Origin: Bacteroidaceae bacterium
GTDB taxonomy: Bacteria > Bacteroidota > Bacteroidia > Bacteroidales > Bacteroidaceae
Direction of reading: 5' to 3'
DNA: 60,311 nt
NCBI GenBank assembly: GCA_017628845.1
Contig: JAGBYI010000024.1
Coordinates: forward strand, 1-60,311
In this document: positions 7,880 through 16,890 of the stretch, one piece after another
How the letters are laid out: every line of letters starts with the position of its first letter
Position numbering within the stretch: position 1 is the first letter of the stretch
Translations under genes and position numbers: made by a program
Notes under the pieces: generated by a model
The model's database searches: none
Told to the model about the DNA's origin: nothing
Seen by the model: the letters and a program-made list of their open reading frames with translations, nothing else

Positions 7880-8731
7880 TCAGTAGTGTCTTTTTATAAA
7901 GGTTTTCTTTCGTGTAAATAGCCACCGGAAATAGTCGCAGATGTCCATCATACAATATGGTATGGCCCCCTTATGTATTGTGGCAAGGCAGTATACCATG
8001 TATGTGAAATGTCTCATGAACCGTCTACCGAGATGCCGGCGTGTCTCTACATCAAACAGACGCTTTTGACGCCATTTGCGAGAGTCGTCAATGATATCTT
8101 CCATTGGAAATAAATTTCTATCTTCCAGAAGGATTGTGCTGTATTTGTTGGCGATACGTGAAACGAATATATCCAACGTTCCGGTCTTCAGAGCAAGGTG
8201 CTTGGCAGGTGAGTTGCATGTCAGGAAGACATCCCTGCTCAGTCCTACTGCCGACGCGCCGGCACGGAACAGCCTGTTTGTTCGTGCTTGCTTGCGATAA
8301 AGTCCGTTTCGCCACACCTCATGTCCTGCAGTAAGGTAATCTCTTAAATTCTTGCTTCTTGCTCTATTGGTGGGAATAAGCAATATTTTGCAATCTGGTC
8401 GCCATCTACCTTCTATATCGGCCAACCAGTGTGGGTCTGGTATCTCCATGTTGGCATTTAGAATAAGAACATTCTCATAGATAGCTGCCCTCATGCCCAG
8501 ATGTAGAGCAAGACGTTCTCGACTGATGTCGCGTGCAGTGATTGGCAAGGAGAGATGGTGGAGATTCGGATATCGCTTTTCCATCGACTTAAGCAAATCC
8601 AGAGTTTCATCCTCGCTGTTCATGTCCACGACAACCACTTCAAACTCCGTACCTTGCTGGGAGAGCAGGGTAGGGAGATGAAGGGCGAGCTTGTCGTGTT
8701 CTTCGTGCGCTATAATCAGCAAACTTGTCAT
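7880..8731 (-). CDS. Family 2 glycosyltransferase
   Basis: A 283-residue GT-A fold protein, probably transferring a sugar at the inner face of the membrane. It begins with TSLLIIAHEEHDKL and the GT2 nucleotide-binding stretch FEVVVVDMNSEDETLDLLKS (~30-50). The metal-binding DxD expected near residue 95 reads LNANMEIPD instead, so both aspartates are replaced by Asn; the donor site may be altered or metal-independent. The C-terminus is very basic and aromatic (FRWLFTRKKTFIKRHY), suggesting peripheral membrane contact. lysA lies 45 bp upstream and the DUF368 gene 19 bp downstream. Acceptor and donor are unknown. Confidence 0.85.
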   Translation of the reverse strand: MTSLLIIAHEEHDKLALHLPTLLSQQGTEFEVVVVDMNSEDETLDLLKSMEKRYPNLHHLSLPITARDISRERLALHLGMRAAIYENVLILNANMEIPDPHWLADIEGRWRPDCKILLIPTNRARSKNLRDYLTAGHEVWRNGLYRKQARTNRLFRAGASAVGLSRDVFLTCNSPAKHLALKTGTLDIFVSRIANKYSTILLEDRNLFPMEDIIDDSRKWRQKRLFDVETRRHLGRRFMRHFTYMVYCLATIHKGAIPYCMMDICDYFRWLFTRKKTFIKRHY

Positions 8732-8776
8732 GTCTGGTTGTTCCTACCGGTAAAAGGATCTTTTAAATCTAATTGT

Positions 8777-9934
8777 CTATGCCTTGAGGTCTTCCGTTGT
8801 ATAGCCTTGTGGCAGGGTGCGGCAATTGTATCCGGATGCCATTATCTCGCCGTAAGCACCGGCAGAGCGGAAGGCTATGAGGTCACCGCGTCTGGTGTGT
8901 GGCATTCCATAATTCTTGATAAAGACATCACTGCTCTCACAGATAGGCCCCACAACATCATAGGTTACGTAATCATGTGAGGACTCTGCTGTAAGGTTCT
9001 CTATGTGGTGGTATGCGTCGTAGAGGGCAGGACGAATGAGGTCAGTCATGCCTGCGTCTACTATGCAGAAATTCTTTATGGGGTTACTTTTAATATATAG
9101 TACGCGCGCGATTAGTGTACCGCATTGTCCTACGATGGCGCGTCCCAACTCAAAGTGCAGCTGTTGTCCTGGACGTAGGCGCAGGTTTTTGCGATAGGTC
9201 TCAAAGTATGCATGGAAGTCGGGTATAGGATTATGGTCGGGTTCCTGATAATCTATTCCCAGACCACCACCCACATTGATGTTCTCTATTGCATGTATGC
9301 CAGATGCCTCCAGCCGTTCCTGCAGTTCATTGATACGGCGGGCAAGGGCAGCAAAGTCGTCCATCTCCAGTATCTGACTGCCGATGTGGAAGTGCAGACC
9401 GATGAATTCCACGCCTTTCATTTCGGAGGCAAGCGAGATGATGTGTTCCATATCCTGCATGTCTATGCCAAATTTGTTTTCAGCAAGTCCAGTGGTGATG
9501 TTGGCGTGTGTGTGAGCACCCACATTGGGGTTTATGCGCAAGGCTATGCGTGCCTTCTTGCCTTTGAGCAGGGCAAGTTCGTTGATGATTTCCAGTTCGG
9601 GTATGCTTTCCACGTTGAAGGCAAAGATGCCTGCTTCAAGGCCCAATTCTATTTCCCAATCGCTTTTCCCCACTCCGGCATAGACGATTTTGTTGGCGGG
9701 GAAGCCGGCTTGCAGGGCGGCCCTTATCTCGCCTCCGCTGACGCAATCGGCTCCGAAACCTTCTTGGGCTATGATACTTAGGATTTTGGGGTTGGCGCAC
9801 GCCTTTACGGCATAATGGACGTGCATGTATCCGTCGGTGTTTTCCCTTATTTCCTGAAGTGTCTGGCGCAGGAGGTTAGTGTCGTAGTAGTAGAATGGAG
9901 TTTGTAGTTTCTTGAATTCTTCTGTAGGAAACAT
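8777..9934 (-). CDS. lysA: Diaminopimelate decarboxylase
   Basis: Last step of lysine synthesis: PLP-dependent decarboxylation of meso-diaminopimelate to lysine. The 385 residues form an alanine-racemase-like barrel plus beta domain. HVHYAVKACANPKI (~40) carries the PLP lysine; ADCVSGGEIRAA, the glycine loop NVGGGLGIDYQ (~220), GPICESSDVF (~330; catalytic Cys) and the final GAYGEIMASGYN are all typical of the family. It lies 95 bp after lysC, the first enzyme of the pathway, with a hairpin in the gap, and 45 bp before a glycosyltransferase. Confidence 0.96.
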   Translation of the reverse strand: MFPTEEFKKLQTPFYYYDTNLLRQTLQEIRENTDGYMHVHYAVKACANPKILSIIAQEGFGADCVSGGEIRAALQAGFPANKIVYAGVGKSDWEIELGLEAGIFAFNVESIPELEIINELALLKGKKARIALRINPNVGAHTHANITTGLAENKFGIDMQDMEHIISLASEMKGVEFIGLHFHIGSQILEMDDFAALARRINELQERLEASGIHAIENINVGGGLGIDYQEPDHNPIPDFHAYFETYRKNLRLRPGQQLHFELGRAIVGQCGTLIARVLYIKSNPIKNFCIVDAGMTDLIRPALYDAYHHIENLTAESSHDYVTYDVVGPICESSDVFIKNYGMPHTRRGDLIAFRSAGAYGEIMASGYNCRTLPQGYTTEDLKA

Positions 9935-9956
9935 GTGCTGTTATGTATGTCTGTTA

Positions 9957-10009
9957 TGCCAGGAATGAGATTTGTTGTTGAAGATAGCAACATTCATTCA
10001 TTCCTGGCA
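9957..10009 (-). other. Hairpin between lysC and lysA
   Basis: TGCCAGGAATGA (9957-9968) and TCATTCCTGGCA (9998-10009) are perfect 12-bp inverted repeats around a 29-nt loop that can itself pair (GTTGTTG with CAACA). There is no T-run, so an mRNA processing or stability element is more likely than a terminator. Confidence 0.5.
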
Positions 10010-10029
10010 GGTCTATGTGATAGGTGTCC

Positions 10030-11343
10030 TTAGAATAGAGTCTTCTGCAGAGCCTGCAGGGTACGTTGCTTGTCCTCGGCTTTCACAAGGAAGGAGATGT
10101 TGTGGTTACTTCCGCCGTATGAAATCATGCGTACGGGTATGTCGCGCAAGGCATCACATGCAATGCTCTCGAATCCACAATTCTCGGGACGCAGGTCGCC
10201 TACAACGCAGATGATGCACATGTTCTCCTCGCAAGACACGGTACCGTACTTTTTCAGTTCAGAGACGATGTCGGCCAGATGTGCAGTGTTGTCTATGGTC
10301 AGGCTTACGCCAACTTCGCTGGTACAGATCATGTCGATGCTTGTGCGGTAGGTCTCAAAGATTTCAAATACTTTGCGCAGGAACCCATAAGCCAGGAGCA
10401 TGCGTGATGAGTTGATTCGAATGCAGGTGTTGCCGTCGCGGGCTGCTACGGCCTTGATCTTGCCCTCGTAGAAGTCATTGTTGATGATGGTTCCGGGGGC
10501 TTCGGGAGCCATGGTGTTGAGCAGACGAACGGGCACGCCAGAGAACTTGGCAGGCTGTATGCAGGTGGGATGCAGAATCTTGGCACCGAAGTAAGCCAAT
10601 TCTGCTGCCTCAGCAAAGTGCAGCTGGCGCACGGGGTGTGTACCCTCCACAAAGCGTGGGTCGTTGTTGTGCATGCCATCTATGTCTGTCCATATCTGTA
10701 TTTCCTCGGCATGCAGGGCTGCGCCTATCAGGCAGGCGGTGTAGTCGGAACCGCCACGCAGAAGGTTGTCCACCTCGCCATAGGCATTGCGGCAGATGAA
10801 TCCCTGGGTGATGTAGACCTGATAACCGGGGTTCTCTTCCATGTAGTGTGTGCACTTCTCTGTGATATAATGGAAGTCGGGCTCGGCATTCTTGTCTGTG
10901 CGAATCATTTCCAATGCGGGAAGCAGGATGGCGTTTACTCCGCACTCCAACAGATAATTGGTAACCATATTTGTGGAGATAATCTCGCCTTCGGCCAGGA
11001 TTACCTTCTCTTCGAATGAGGTGAAGTGAGTCTTTGTGAAGCTGCGCAGGTAGCGGAACTGCTCCTTCAGAAAGGTACGTGTCTTCTCTTTCCATTCCTC
11101 TGTCTGGTAAAGTTCGTCCACATGCCCCATGTATTTGCGCTCAAGCTGGTTGATGATGGTGCTGGCTCCCTCAGGGTTTTTCTTGTAGAGGTAGTCAGAG
11201 ATTTCCACCAGTGAGTTGGTGGTGCCACTCATGGCAGATAGGACAACGAGTTTCTGCTCACCGTCTTTTGTAAAGAGGTTGCAGACGTCTTTCATGCGTT
11301 CAGGTGAACCTACGCTGGTTCCGCCAAATTTCAGTACTTTCAT
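10030..11343 (-). CDS. lysC: Aspartate kinase (monofunctional)
   Basis: Phosphorylates L-aspartate, the committed step to lysine, threonine and methionine. The 437-residue protein starts KVLKFGGTSVGSPERM, the kinase N-terminal motif with the catalytic Lys; NLLRGGSDYTACLIG (~218) and the ATP-site stretch IWTDIDGMHNNDPRFV (~240) follow. Two C-terminal ACT domains (from ~300, TCIRINSSRM and VGVSLTIDNT) imply feedback control by amino acids. No homoserine dehydrogenase is fused, unlike ThrA. It sits 13 bp after the FtsE-like gene and before lysA, so it appears cotranscribed with the upstream his genes. Confidence 0.94.
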   Translation of the reverse strand: MKVLKFGGTSVGSPERMKDVCNLFTKDGEQKLVVLSAMSGTTNSLVEISDYLYKKNPEGASTIINQLERKYMGHVDELYQTEEWKEKTRTFLKEQFRYLRSFTKTHFTSFEEKVILAEGEIISTNMVTNYLLECGVNAILLPALEMIRTDKNAEPDFHYITEKCTHYMEENPGYQVYITQGFICRNAYGEVDNLLRGGSDYTACLIGAALHAEEIQIWTDIDGMHNNDPRFVEGTHPVRQLHFAEAAELAYFGAKILHPTCIQPAKFSGVPVRLLNTMAPEAPGTIINNDFYEGKIKAVAARDGNTCIRINSSRMLLAYGFLRKVFEIFETYRTSIDMICTSEVGVSLTIDNTAHLADIVSELKKYGTVSCEENMCIICVVGDLRPENCGFESIACDALRDIPVRMISYGGSNHNISFLVKAEDKQRTLQALQKTLF

Positions 11344-11356
11344 GTCGGTGTATGTG

Positions 11357-12034
11357 TTATTGTTGATTATTTGTTATCTTAGTTAGAGTTTCGTTTTCGC
11401 ACAAGTATATTGTACCTGGGAAGGTTTTGGACCATGAAGGATTGTGCGTGGAAATTATCAAGGTGCAATCCGTTTGTTTGCGAATTTCGTTGAGCAGGGA
11501 CATTACGCGTTCACCGTTTTCTATGTCCAATTGTCCCGTAGGTTCATCGGCAAGAATAAGTTCTGGGTGGTTAAGTATTGCTCTGGCAATACATACGCAT
11601 TGCTTCTGCCCACCAGATAGTTCATGGGGAAAACAGTGCCCTATGCTGGGGAGTCCGATTAAATTCAGCACTTCCTCTATTCGCTCCTTTCTGAGGTTCT
11701 TCTTGTCCCAATCTGTTGCTTTGAGTACGAAATCAAGATTCTCGTATATGGTACGATCCGAAAGAAGACGTAAGTCCTGGTGCACGATTCCTAATTGTCT
11801 GCGCAGGTATTGTAGTTTGTTCCTTCCTATTTTGTGCATATCGTGGTTCAAGACCATTGCACGTCCGCTATAGATGGGCGTATCTCCGTATATGCTTGAA
11901 AGCAAGGTGCTCTTACCGCTTCCAACTAATCCGGTCAGATATATCATTTCTCCGGCCTGTGCATGAAGGTTAATGCCAGAGAGTATGGTTCTATCATCGT
12001 GCCGAAGATGTACGTTGGTGTAGTTGATGGTCAT
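11357..12034 (-). CDS. FtsE-like ABC transporter ATP-binding protein
   Basis: A single ABC ATPase domain of 225 residues: Walker A GLVGSGKST (~36-44), Q-loop in IVHQDLRLLSD (~85), signature LSGGQKQC (~140), Walker B LILADEPTGQLD (~160) and switch His in ISTHNPSW (~196). The order of motifs and short length match FtsE, the cytoplasmic partner of FtsX in cell division; no ftsX is adjacent here and in Bacteroidetes the two genes can be separate. A MacB/LolD-type ATPase cannot be excluded. It is placed in the his-lys run, 9 bp after hisIE and 13 bp before lysC. Confidence 0.8.
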   Translation of the reverse strand: MTINYTNVHLRHDDRTILSGINLHAQAGEMIYLTGLVGSGKSTLLSSIYGDTPIYSGRAMVLNHDMHKIGRNKLQYLRRQLGIVHQDLRLLSDRTIYENLDFVLKATDWDKKNLRKERIEEVLNLIGLPSIGHCFPHELSGGQKQCVCIARAILNHPELILADEPTGQLDIENGERVMSLLNEIRKQTDCTLIISTHNPSWSKTFPGTIYLCENETLTKITNNQQ

Positions 12035-12043
12035 AGTGGTATT

Positions 12044-12688
12044 TTAGTGTTTCTTCCAGTTGGGGTTGTGACGAAGCATCAGTTCCTGGGCCATTTGTTC
12101 TATGCGCATGCCTTTGCTTGTCAGAAGTACGATTAGGTGGTATAGCATATCTGACCCCTCGTATATCATACGTTCGTCTGTGCCATTTACAGCCTCGATA
12201 ACCAGTTCCAGGGCTTCTTCTCCCACCTTTTGTGCCATACGGTTCAGACCATCGCGGAAGAGCGATGTGGTGTATGAACCTTCTGGCATCTGGCGGTGGC
12301 GCTCCTCTATGAAGTCTTGTAGTTCGCTGAGGAAAAGCAGAGGGTTGTCTGTGTTTGTAGAAGCAGGGGTTGGCAAAGGTTCGTTCTTTTCGCCCCAGCA
12401 GGTGTCTGTGCCAGTGTGGCATACAGGACCAACGGGATTCACGCGGATAAGCAGAGTGTCGTTGTCACAATCGTTCTTAATGTCAACAACATTCAGATAG
12501 TTTCCACTTGTCTCGCCCTTTGTCCAGATGGTTTCGCGTGTGCGACTCCAGAAAGTTACCTTGCCGGTTTGCACCGTGAGGTCGTAAGCCTGCTGGTTCA
12601 TATAGCCGAGCATGAGCACCTGCCTTGTCTTGGCATCTTGTATTATGGCAGGTATAAGTCCCTGCATCTTGTTGAAGTCAATTTCCAT
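12044..12688 (-). CDS. hisIE: Phosphoribosyl-AMP cyclohydrolase / phosphoribosyl-ATP pyrophosphatase
   Basis: Bifunctional enzyme for steps 2 and 3 of histidine synthesis, 214 residues. The N-terminal HisI domain shows QDAKTRQVLMLGYMN, TFWSRTRETIWTKGETSGN and the metal-binding DCDNDTLL with VCHTGTDTCW. The C-terminal HisE domain (~120-214) has GSYTTSLFRDGLNRMAQKVGEE and YEGSDMLYHLIVLL. Order IE and fusion are as in enterobacteria and most Bacteroidetes. It follows hisF by 25 bp and closes the hisHAF-IE block. Confidence 0.96.
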   Translation of the reverse strand: MEIDFNKMQGLIPAIIQDAKTRQVLMLGYMNQQAYDLTVQTGKVTFWSRTRETIWTKGETSGNYLNVVDIKNDCDNDTLLIRVNPVGPVCHTGTDTCWGEKNEPLPTPASTNTDNPLLFLSELQDFIEERHRQMPEGSYTTSLFRDGLNRMAQKVGEEALELVIEAVNGTDERMIYEGSDMLYHLIVLLTSKGMRIEQMAQELMLRHNPNWKKH

Positions 12689-12713
12689 TGTTATTGTGTT
12701 TAGTGGTATGTTT

Positions 12714-13469
12714 TTAAAGTCGTGTCACTATGTTCTCCTTGTGAAGATATGCCTTCAAGTCCGGTATCCTTATTTCTCCGAAGTGAAACACACTGGCAGC
12801 CAGTGCAGCATCGGCCTTGCCAATGGTGAAAGCATCGCGGAAGTGTTCCATATTGCCTGCTCCTCCGCTTGCAATTATAGGAATGGACAGATGGTCGGCC
12901 AGATGTGCAAGTGCCTCGTTGGCAAAGCCTTCTTTTACTCCGTCGTGGTCCATGGAGGTGAATAGAATTTCTCCTGCTCCACGTTCTTGAACTTCGTGTG
13001 CCCAATCGTATAGTCCCAGTTCTTGGCGCTGGCGTCCCCCCTTGGTGTAGCAATGCCATCCGTCCTGGTCGTTACGGGCATCAATGGCACAGACGATAAC
13101 TTGTGAACCGAAGTGTTGCGCTATCTCGTCTATGAGCGCAGGGTTGTATATGGCAGCCGAGTTTATGCTCACCTTGTCTGCTCCGGCATTTAGCAGGCGT
13201 TCCACGTCTCTTATTTCTTGTACTCCGCCTCCAACGGTGAAGGGTATGTTTATCTGGGCAGCTACTCTGGACACCATTTCTGTGAATGTCTTACGTCCTT
13301 CAAAACTGGCAGTAATGTCCAGAAAACACAGTTCGTCTGCTCCATTGTCACTATAAGCCTTGCCCAATTCCACTGGGTCGCCGGCGGTGCGCAGATTTAC
13401 GAAGTTGGTGCCTTTCACGGTCATGCCGTCCTTGACATCCAGGCAGGGTATGATTCTTTTTGCTAACAT
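12714..13469 (-). CDS. hisF: Imidazole glycerol phosphate synthase, cyclase subunit
   Basis: Forms IGP and AICAR from PRFAR using ammonia delivered by HisH. The 251-residue beta-alpha barrel starts [19 protein letters not shown] with catalytic Asp11; the second catalytic Asp is in [14 protein letters not shown] (~130), and the C-terminal phosphate loop is [13 protein letters not shown]. It overlaps the end of hisA by 7 bp, indicating translational coupling. Confidence 0.97.
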   Translation of the reverse strand: MLAKRIIPCLDVKDGMTVKGTNFVNLRTAGDPVELGKAYSDNGADELCFLDITASFEGRKTFTEMVSRVAAQINIPFTVGGGVQEIRDVERLLNAGADKVSINSAAIYNPALIDEIAQHFGSQVIVCAIDARNDQDGWHCYTKGGRQRQELGLYDWAHEVQERGAGEILFTSMDHDGVKEGFANEALAHLADHLSIPIIASGGAGNMEHFRDAFTIGKADAALAASVFHFGEIRIPDLKAYLHKENIVTRL

Positions 13470-14173
13470 AGTTTCTTGATGTCTATCTTGCCTTCGTAGT
13501 AAGCTTTGCCGAAGACTACTGCGGGTATTCCGTTTTGTGCCAATGACTGTATGTCTTTATTGCAGGAAACACCTCCGGAGGCTATCAGGTGCAGGTGGGG
13601 ATAGGTGGACATGATTTGGCAATAAAGTTCTGTGGCAGGTCCTGCCAGTGTCCCATCCTTGCTGATTTCTGTGCATAGTACATTGCGTATGCCAGCATCC
13701 ACATATTTCTTGAGGAAAGGGAGCAACTCTTCTGCAGAATCTTCCTTCCATCCGTTAATGCTTATCATGCCGTTTCGGACGTCGGCTCCGAGTATTATCC
13801 TGTCTGCCCCATACTTCTCCAGCCAACCCATAAACATGTCTGGTTCCGTTACTGCCACACTGCCTATGGTTACCATATGGGCGCCGGCATTGAAGGCTTT
13901 CTCTATGTCCTGTTCGGTCTTTATGCCTCCACCGAAATCTACTATCAGATTGGTGGCTTGGGTAATGGCTCGGAGAGCGTTTTCGTTTACTATATGTTTG
14001 CTTTTTGCTCCGTCCAGGTCCACAATGTGCAAACGTCGGAATCCCAGGCGTTGGAATTCCAATGCCTGGCTTACGGGGTCTTCGTTATAAATGGTCTTCT
14101 GTGCGTAATCTCCCTTGAAGAGACGCACGCATTTGCCATCTATGAGGTCTATAGCAGGTATCAGTTCTATCAT
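13463..14173 (-). CDS. hisA: ProFAR isomerase (HisA)
   Basis: Isomerises ProFAR to PRFAR, step 4 of histidine synthesis, 236 residues. Motifs: [21 protein letters not shown] (catalytic Asp near the start), [18 protein letters not shown] (phosphate site 1, ~75), [16 protein letters not shown] (second acid, ~130) and [13 protein letters not shown] (phosphate site 2, ~200). Its start overlaps the hisH stop by 4 bp (ATGA) and its end overlaps the hisF start by 7 bp. Confidence 0.96.
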   Translation of the reverse strand: MIELIPAIDLIDGKCVRLFKGDYAQKTIYNEDPVSQALEFQRLGFRRLHIVDLDGAKSKHIVNENALRAITQATNLIVDFGGGIKTEQDIEKAFNAGAHMVTIGSVAVTEPDMFMGWLEKYGADRIILGADVRNGMISINGWKEDSAEELLPFLKKYVDAGIRNVLCTEISKDGTLAGPATELYCQIMSTYPHLHLIASGGVSCNKDIQSLAQNGIPAVVFGKAYYEGKIDIKKLC

Positions 14174-14763
14174 AGTTCCAGGAAGTTTTTCAGGATTCTT
14201 TCGCCCACATCACCGCTTTTCTCGGGATGAAACTGTGTGGCAAAGAAGTTGTCTTTATGCAAGGCGGCAGAGTAGGGAAGTATGTACTCACAGGTGGCTA
14301 TGGTATATTCCTTGTCGTAGGGAACATAGAAGCTATGTACGTTGTATATGAACTCCTTTTCCTTGATGCCGTTGAACAAGGGGGATTTCAAGTCGTAGAT
14401 TTCATTCCATCCCATCTGGGGAACCTTGTCGGTGTGCAGAACAGGCTGGAATCGCTTTACGTCCAGGGGGAAGATGCCCAGGCAATCCGTGTCTCCCTCT
14501 TCGCTATGACGGCACATCAGCTGCTGGCCTATGCAGATGCCCAGTACGGGTTGTCGCAGGCTGCATATCACCTTGTCCAGATTGTGCTCTCGGAGATAAG
14601 ACATGGCTGTACTTGCCTCGCCTTGTCCGGGAAAGAGCACTCGGTCGGCCTTGGACAGTAGTTCTGCATCGTCGGTCAGCGTTGGGGTTATGCCCAAACG
14701 TTTCAATGCATGCATTACCGAATATATGTTTCCTGCGTTGTATTTTACTATGGCTACGTTCAT
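14170..14763 (-). CDS. hisH: Imidazole glycerol phosphate synthase, glutamine amidotransferase subunit
   Basis: Class I glutaminase that supplies ammonia to HisF. The start at 14763 (MNVAIVKYNAGN) gives 197 residues, the usual size; an upstream in-frame ATG at 14850 would add 29 residues that are partly encoded by an intergenic repeat and unlike the family. The triad is visible: nucleophile Cys in PVLGICIGQQLM (~78), His and Glu in FATQFHPEKSGDVG (~180). It is first of the hisH-A-F-IE block; no clear promoter was found directly upstream. Confidence 0.94.
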   Translation of the reverse strand: MNVAIVKYNAGNIYSVMHALKRLGITPTLTDDAELLSKADRVLFPGQGEASTAMSYLREHNLDKVICSLRQPVLGICIGQQLMCRHSEEGDTDCLGIFPLDVKRFQPVLHTDKVPQMGWNEIYDLKSPLFNGIKEKEFIYNVHSFYVPYDKEYTIATCEYILPYSAALHKDNFFATQFHPEKSGDVGERILKNFLEL

Positions 14764-14831
14764 GACATGAGGTTGTTGTAGATTGTCCTTGTGTAGATTG
14801 GATTCTGATGTAGTGTTATCTGGGACTTTGC

Positions 14832-14870
14832 CTCGTGAAGCGATTGGCATCGTCTCGTGAAGCGTTGGCA
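14832..14870. repeat. Direct repeat with CTCGTGAAGCG core
   Basis: CTCGTGAAGCGATTGGCA (14832-14849) is followed 4 bp later by CTCGTGAAGCGTTGGCA (14854-14870), which lacks one base; TTGCTTCGTGG just after is a partial inverted copy. The core CGTGAAGCGA recurs near 28160. The repeat occupies the gap between the small secreted-protein gene and hisH. Confidence 0.6.
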
Positions 14871-14920
14871 GTTGCTTCGTGGTGCTATATTTCCTTGCCC
14901 TTAGCCCTTGTGCTCTTCGC

Positions 14921-15394
14921 TTAGTTTTTCTTCTTGGTTTCTTCCAGAGCTTCCACCCAGTTGGTGTTCAGGCTAAATGGTGTGTATCCGCCCTTGTCGT
15001 AGATGAAGAGCTCAGCTTCTTCGGTGTCTACCTTTTTGAACATGGCATGGTTTTCACTGGCATTGCAGTACTTCATTACTAATTCTTTGCGCACTTTTTC
15101 TGTTGCAAGCGAATTCTGTGAAAGTTCTATGAGATAGTTTGTCACGAACTCGTTTAGTGCCAATGCCTGGGCATCCAGCCATGTACTGCTGATGCTTCCT
15201 TCCTGCTCTATGATTTTCTTTCGGAAGTACCTCAAGGCAGTAGACTTGAATTGTGCAATCTTCAGCTCTATCTCCTTGCTTGCTGGGTCGTTTACCACTT
15301 GTTCTGCCTTGTCCAGAAGATAGTCGTATATTTCCTGTGCCTGTGCAGTGCTCGCGCTGATGGCAAGGAGCATTACCATTATCAGTTTCTTCAT
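14921..15394 (-). CDS. Small secreted protein of unknown function
   Basis: 157 residues starting [18 protein letters not shown], a clear signal peptide with cleavage expected after AQA (~20). The mature part is mostly helical and charged, with no Cys pair or membrane segment, and ends in KKK. It is not recognised beyond a resemblance to small periplasmic helical proteins. It overlaps the upstream ABC ATPase gene by 4 bp (ATGA), so it is translationally coupled to that gene and ruvC. Confidence 0.85.
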   Translation of the reverse strand: MKKLIMVMLLAISASTAQAQEIYDYLLDKAEQVVNDPASKEIELKIAQFKSTALRYFRKKIIEQEGSISSTWLDAQALALNEFVTNYLIELSQNSLATEKVRKELVMKYCNASENHAMFKKVDTEEAELFIYDKGGYTPFSLNTNWVEALEETKKKN

Positions 15395-16890
15395 AGATTT
15401 TTCTTTAATGTGAGGTTATGTGTTATACAGTCGGGAAGTTCTTCTTTGTAGTGTGTAACCATAATTAGGGTCTTGTGCGGACGTTGGCAGAACAGCTTTA
15501 TGATTTCCCTAACCCTTTGCCTGTTGTTAAGGTCCAAGCCATGCAGGGGTTCGTCCAAAATCAATAGTTCTGGGTCTTTTACGAAAGCCCGTGCCAACAG
15601 GCAAAGGCGCTGTTCTCCGCTGGACAGGCGCAGGAAGGTCCTGTCGCAGAGGTGGGATATTCCAAACACCTCCATCCATTTGTGGCATATGTCTCTTTGT
15701 TCGGGGCGAGGGCGGCAATACAAGCCAACGCTGTCCGATAGTCCGCTTGCCACGATGTCTATGGCCGGCAGGTCGCGCAAGTAGGTTCTGTGCATCTCGG
15801 GCGAAACATATCCTATGTGGCGTTTTATCTGCCAGATGCTTTCGCCAGAACCGCGTTTATGTCCGAACAGGCTGATGTTGCATGCATAACTCTGCGGGTT
15901 GTCGGCACAGACGAGTGAAAGCAATGTACTCTTGCCTGCGCCATTTTCGCCCTGCAAAGCCCAGCGCTCGCCTTCGCACACGGTCCAGTTCAGGTCTTTC
16001 AGAATAGTCCTCTTGCCATACCGGATGCTGACATCCTTCAGGTTCAATATTTCTCCGCCGTTCTGGGGGTAGAATGGGATGGAGGAAATGTCCTTGTGAG
16101 GTAGGTTCACTATCCATTCTGCCAAGGACTGTGGCAAGGCTTCATGGCAGGTATGAACGTTCTGCATGAAGTTCTTTCGGGTTTCCTTGGGCATTGCCTT
16201 GAGTCCCTCCACGGGAATGATGTGGGTAATGAACTCGGGTACATCGTCATACTTGGATAGAACAAGAATAACGGTTAGTTCTGTCTCTTGTGTCAGACGT
16301 TCCAAAAGCCCCCTCAGCAACTTGCGCGTTTCGGCATCTAATCCGATGAAAGGATTGTCCAGTATCAATACTCGAGGTGCGGTAAGCAAGGCTCTTGTCA
16401 GCTGGAACTTGCGCAATTCTCCGCTTGAGAGAGAGATGATGTATTTGTCCAGGACGGAGTCAAGGGCAAACATGCTATATAGTTTCTCTCGCAAACCTTG
16501 GTTGAACTCAGGTATCTTGTCCAGCAAACTGCCTGCCGTAGGTGTGTTTTCGTCTATGTCGTGCTGATTCCAGCGTTGCTGATAATAATAGGTGCCATCC
16601 TGCTCTCCATAGGAGTCACGGAAGGAAATGAAACGCATTTGTTCGCTGATGAGGCGCTTTTGTGTGGGTGTGCCAGCCTCGGTTCCTGTATTGTCAAAAC
16701 CATAGTGCACCTCGTTGCGCAACAGAGGGTAATGTCCGGTGATGATTTCCACCAGACGACTCTTGCCCATTGCATTGTTGCCACATATTGCTATCTGTTC
16801 GCCTGGCAATATGTCCAGGTTGATGGGCTCTGCCATACGCCAGTCGGGATGACGTGCTATGCCGTCTATGATACTGATTATTGGTTTCAT
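15391..16890 (-). CDS. Duplicated-domain ABC ATPase without permease (ModF-like)
   Basis: 499 residues with two ABC domains and no membrane segment. Domain 1: Walker [13 protein letters not shown] (~33), signature LSSGELRKF (~150), Walker [13 protein letters not shown], where the catalytic Glu is Asn, and no clear switch His. Domain 2 (~285-499): Walker [14 protein letters not shown], signature LSSGEQRLC, Walker [13 protein letters not shown] and switch His in VTHYKEE, so it looks fully active. This one-dead, one-live arrangement is common in ABC proteins. The layout resembles ModF (PhrA) proteins of the molybdate region, but no molybdate genes are near; the role is uncertain. The start overlaps the ruvC stop by 4 bp. 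Confidence 0.88.
   Translation of the reverse strand: MKPIISIIDGIARHPDWRMAEPINLDILPGEQIAICGNNAMGKSRLVEIITGHYPLLRNEVHYGFDNTGTEAGTPTQKRLISEQMRFISFRDSYGEQDGTYYYQQRWNQHDIDENTPTAGSLLDKIPEFNQGLREKLYSMFALDSVLDKYIISLSSGELRKFQLTRALLTAPRVLILDNPFIGLDAETRKLLRGLLERLTQETELTVILVLSKYDDVPEFITHIIPVEGLKAMPKETRKNFMQNVHTCHEALPQSLAEWIVNLPHKDISSIPFYPQNGGEILNLKDVSIRYGKRTILKDLNWTVCEGERWALQGENGAGKSTLLSLVCADNPQSYACNISLFGHKRGSGESIWQIKRHIGYVSPEMHRTYLRDLPAIDIVASGLSDSVGLYCRPRPEQRDICHKWMEVFGISHLCDRTFLRLSSGEQRLCLLARAFVKDPELLILDEPLHGLDLNNRQRVREIIKLFCQRPHKTLIMVTHYKEELPDCITHNLTLKKNL

Noticed and set aside
9957..10009. Lysine riboswitch
   Set aside because: A single simple hairpin between genes; none of the multi-helix lysine riboswitch features are present and lysC has no structured leader.
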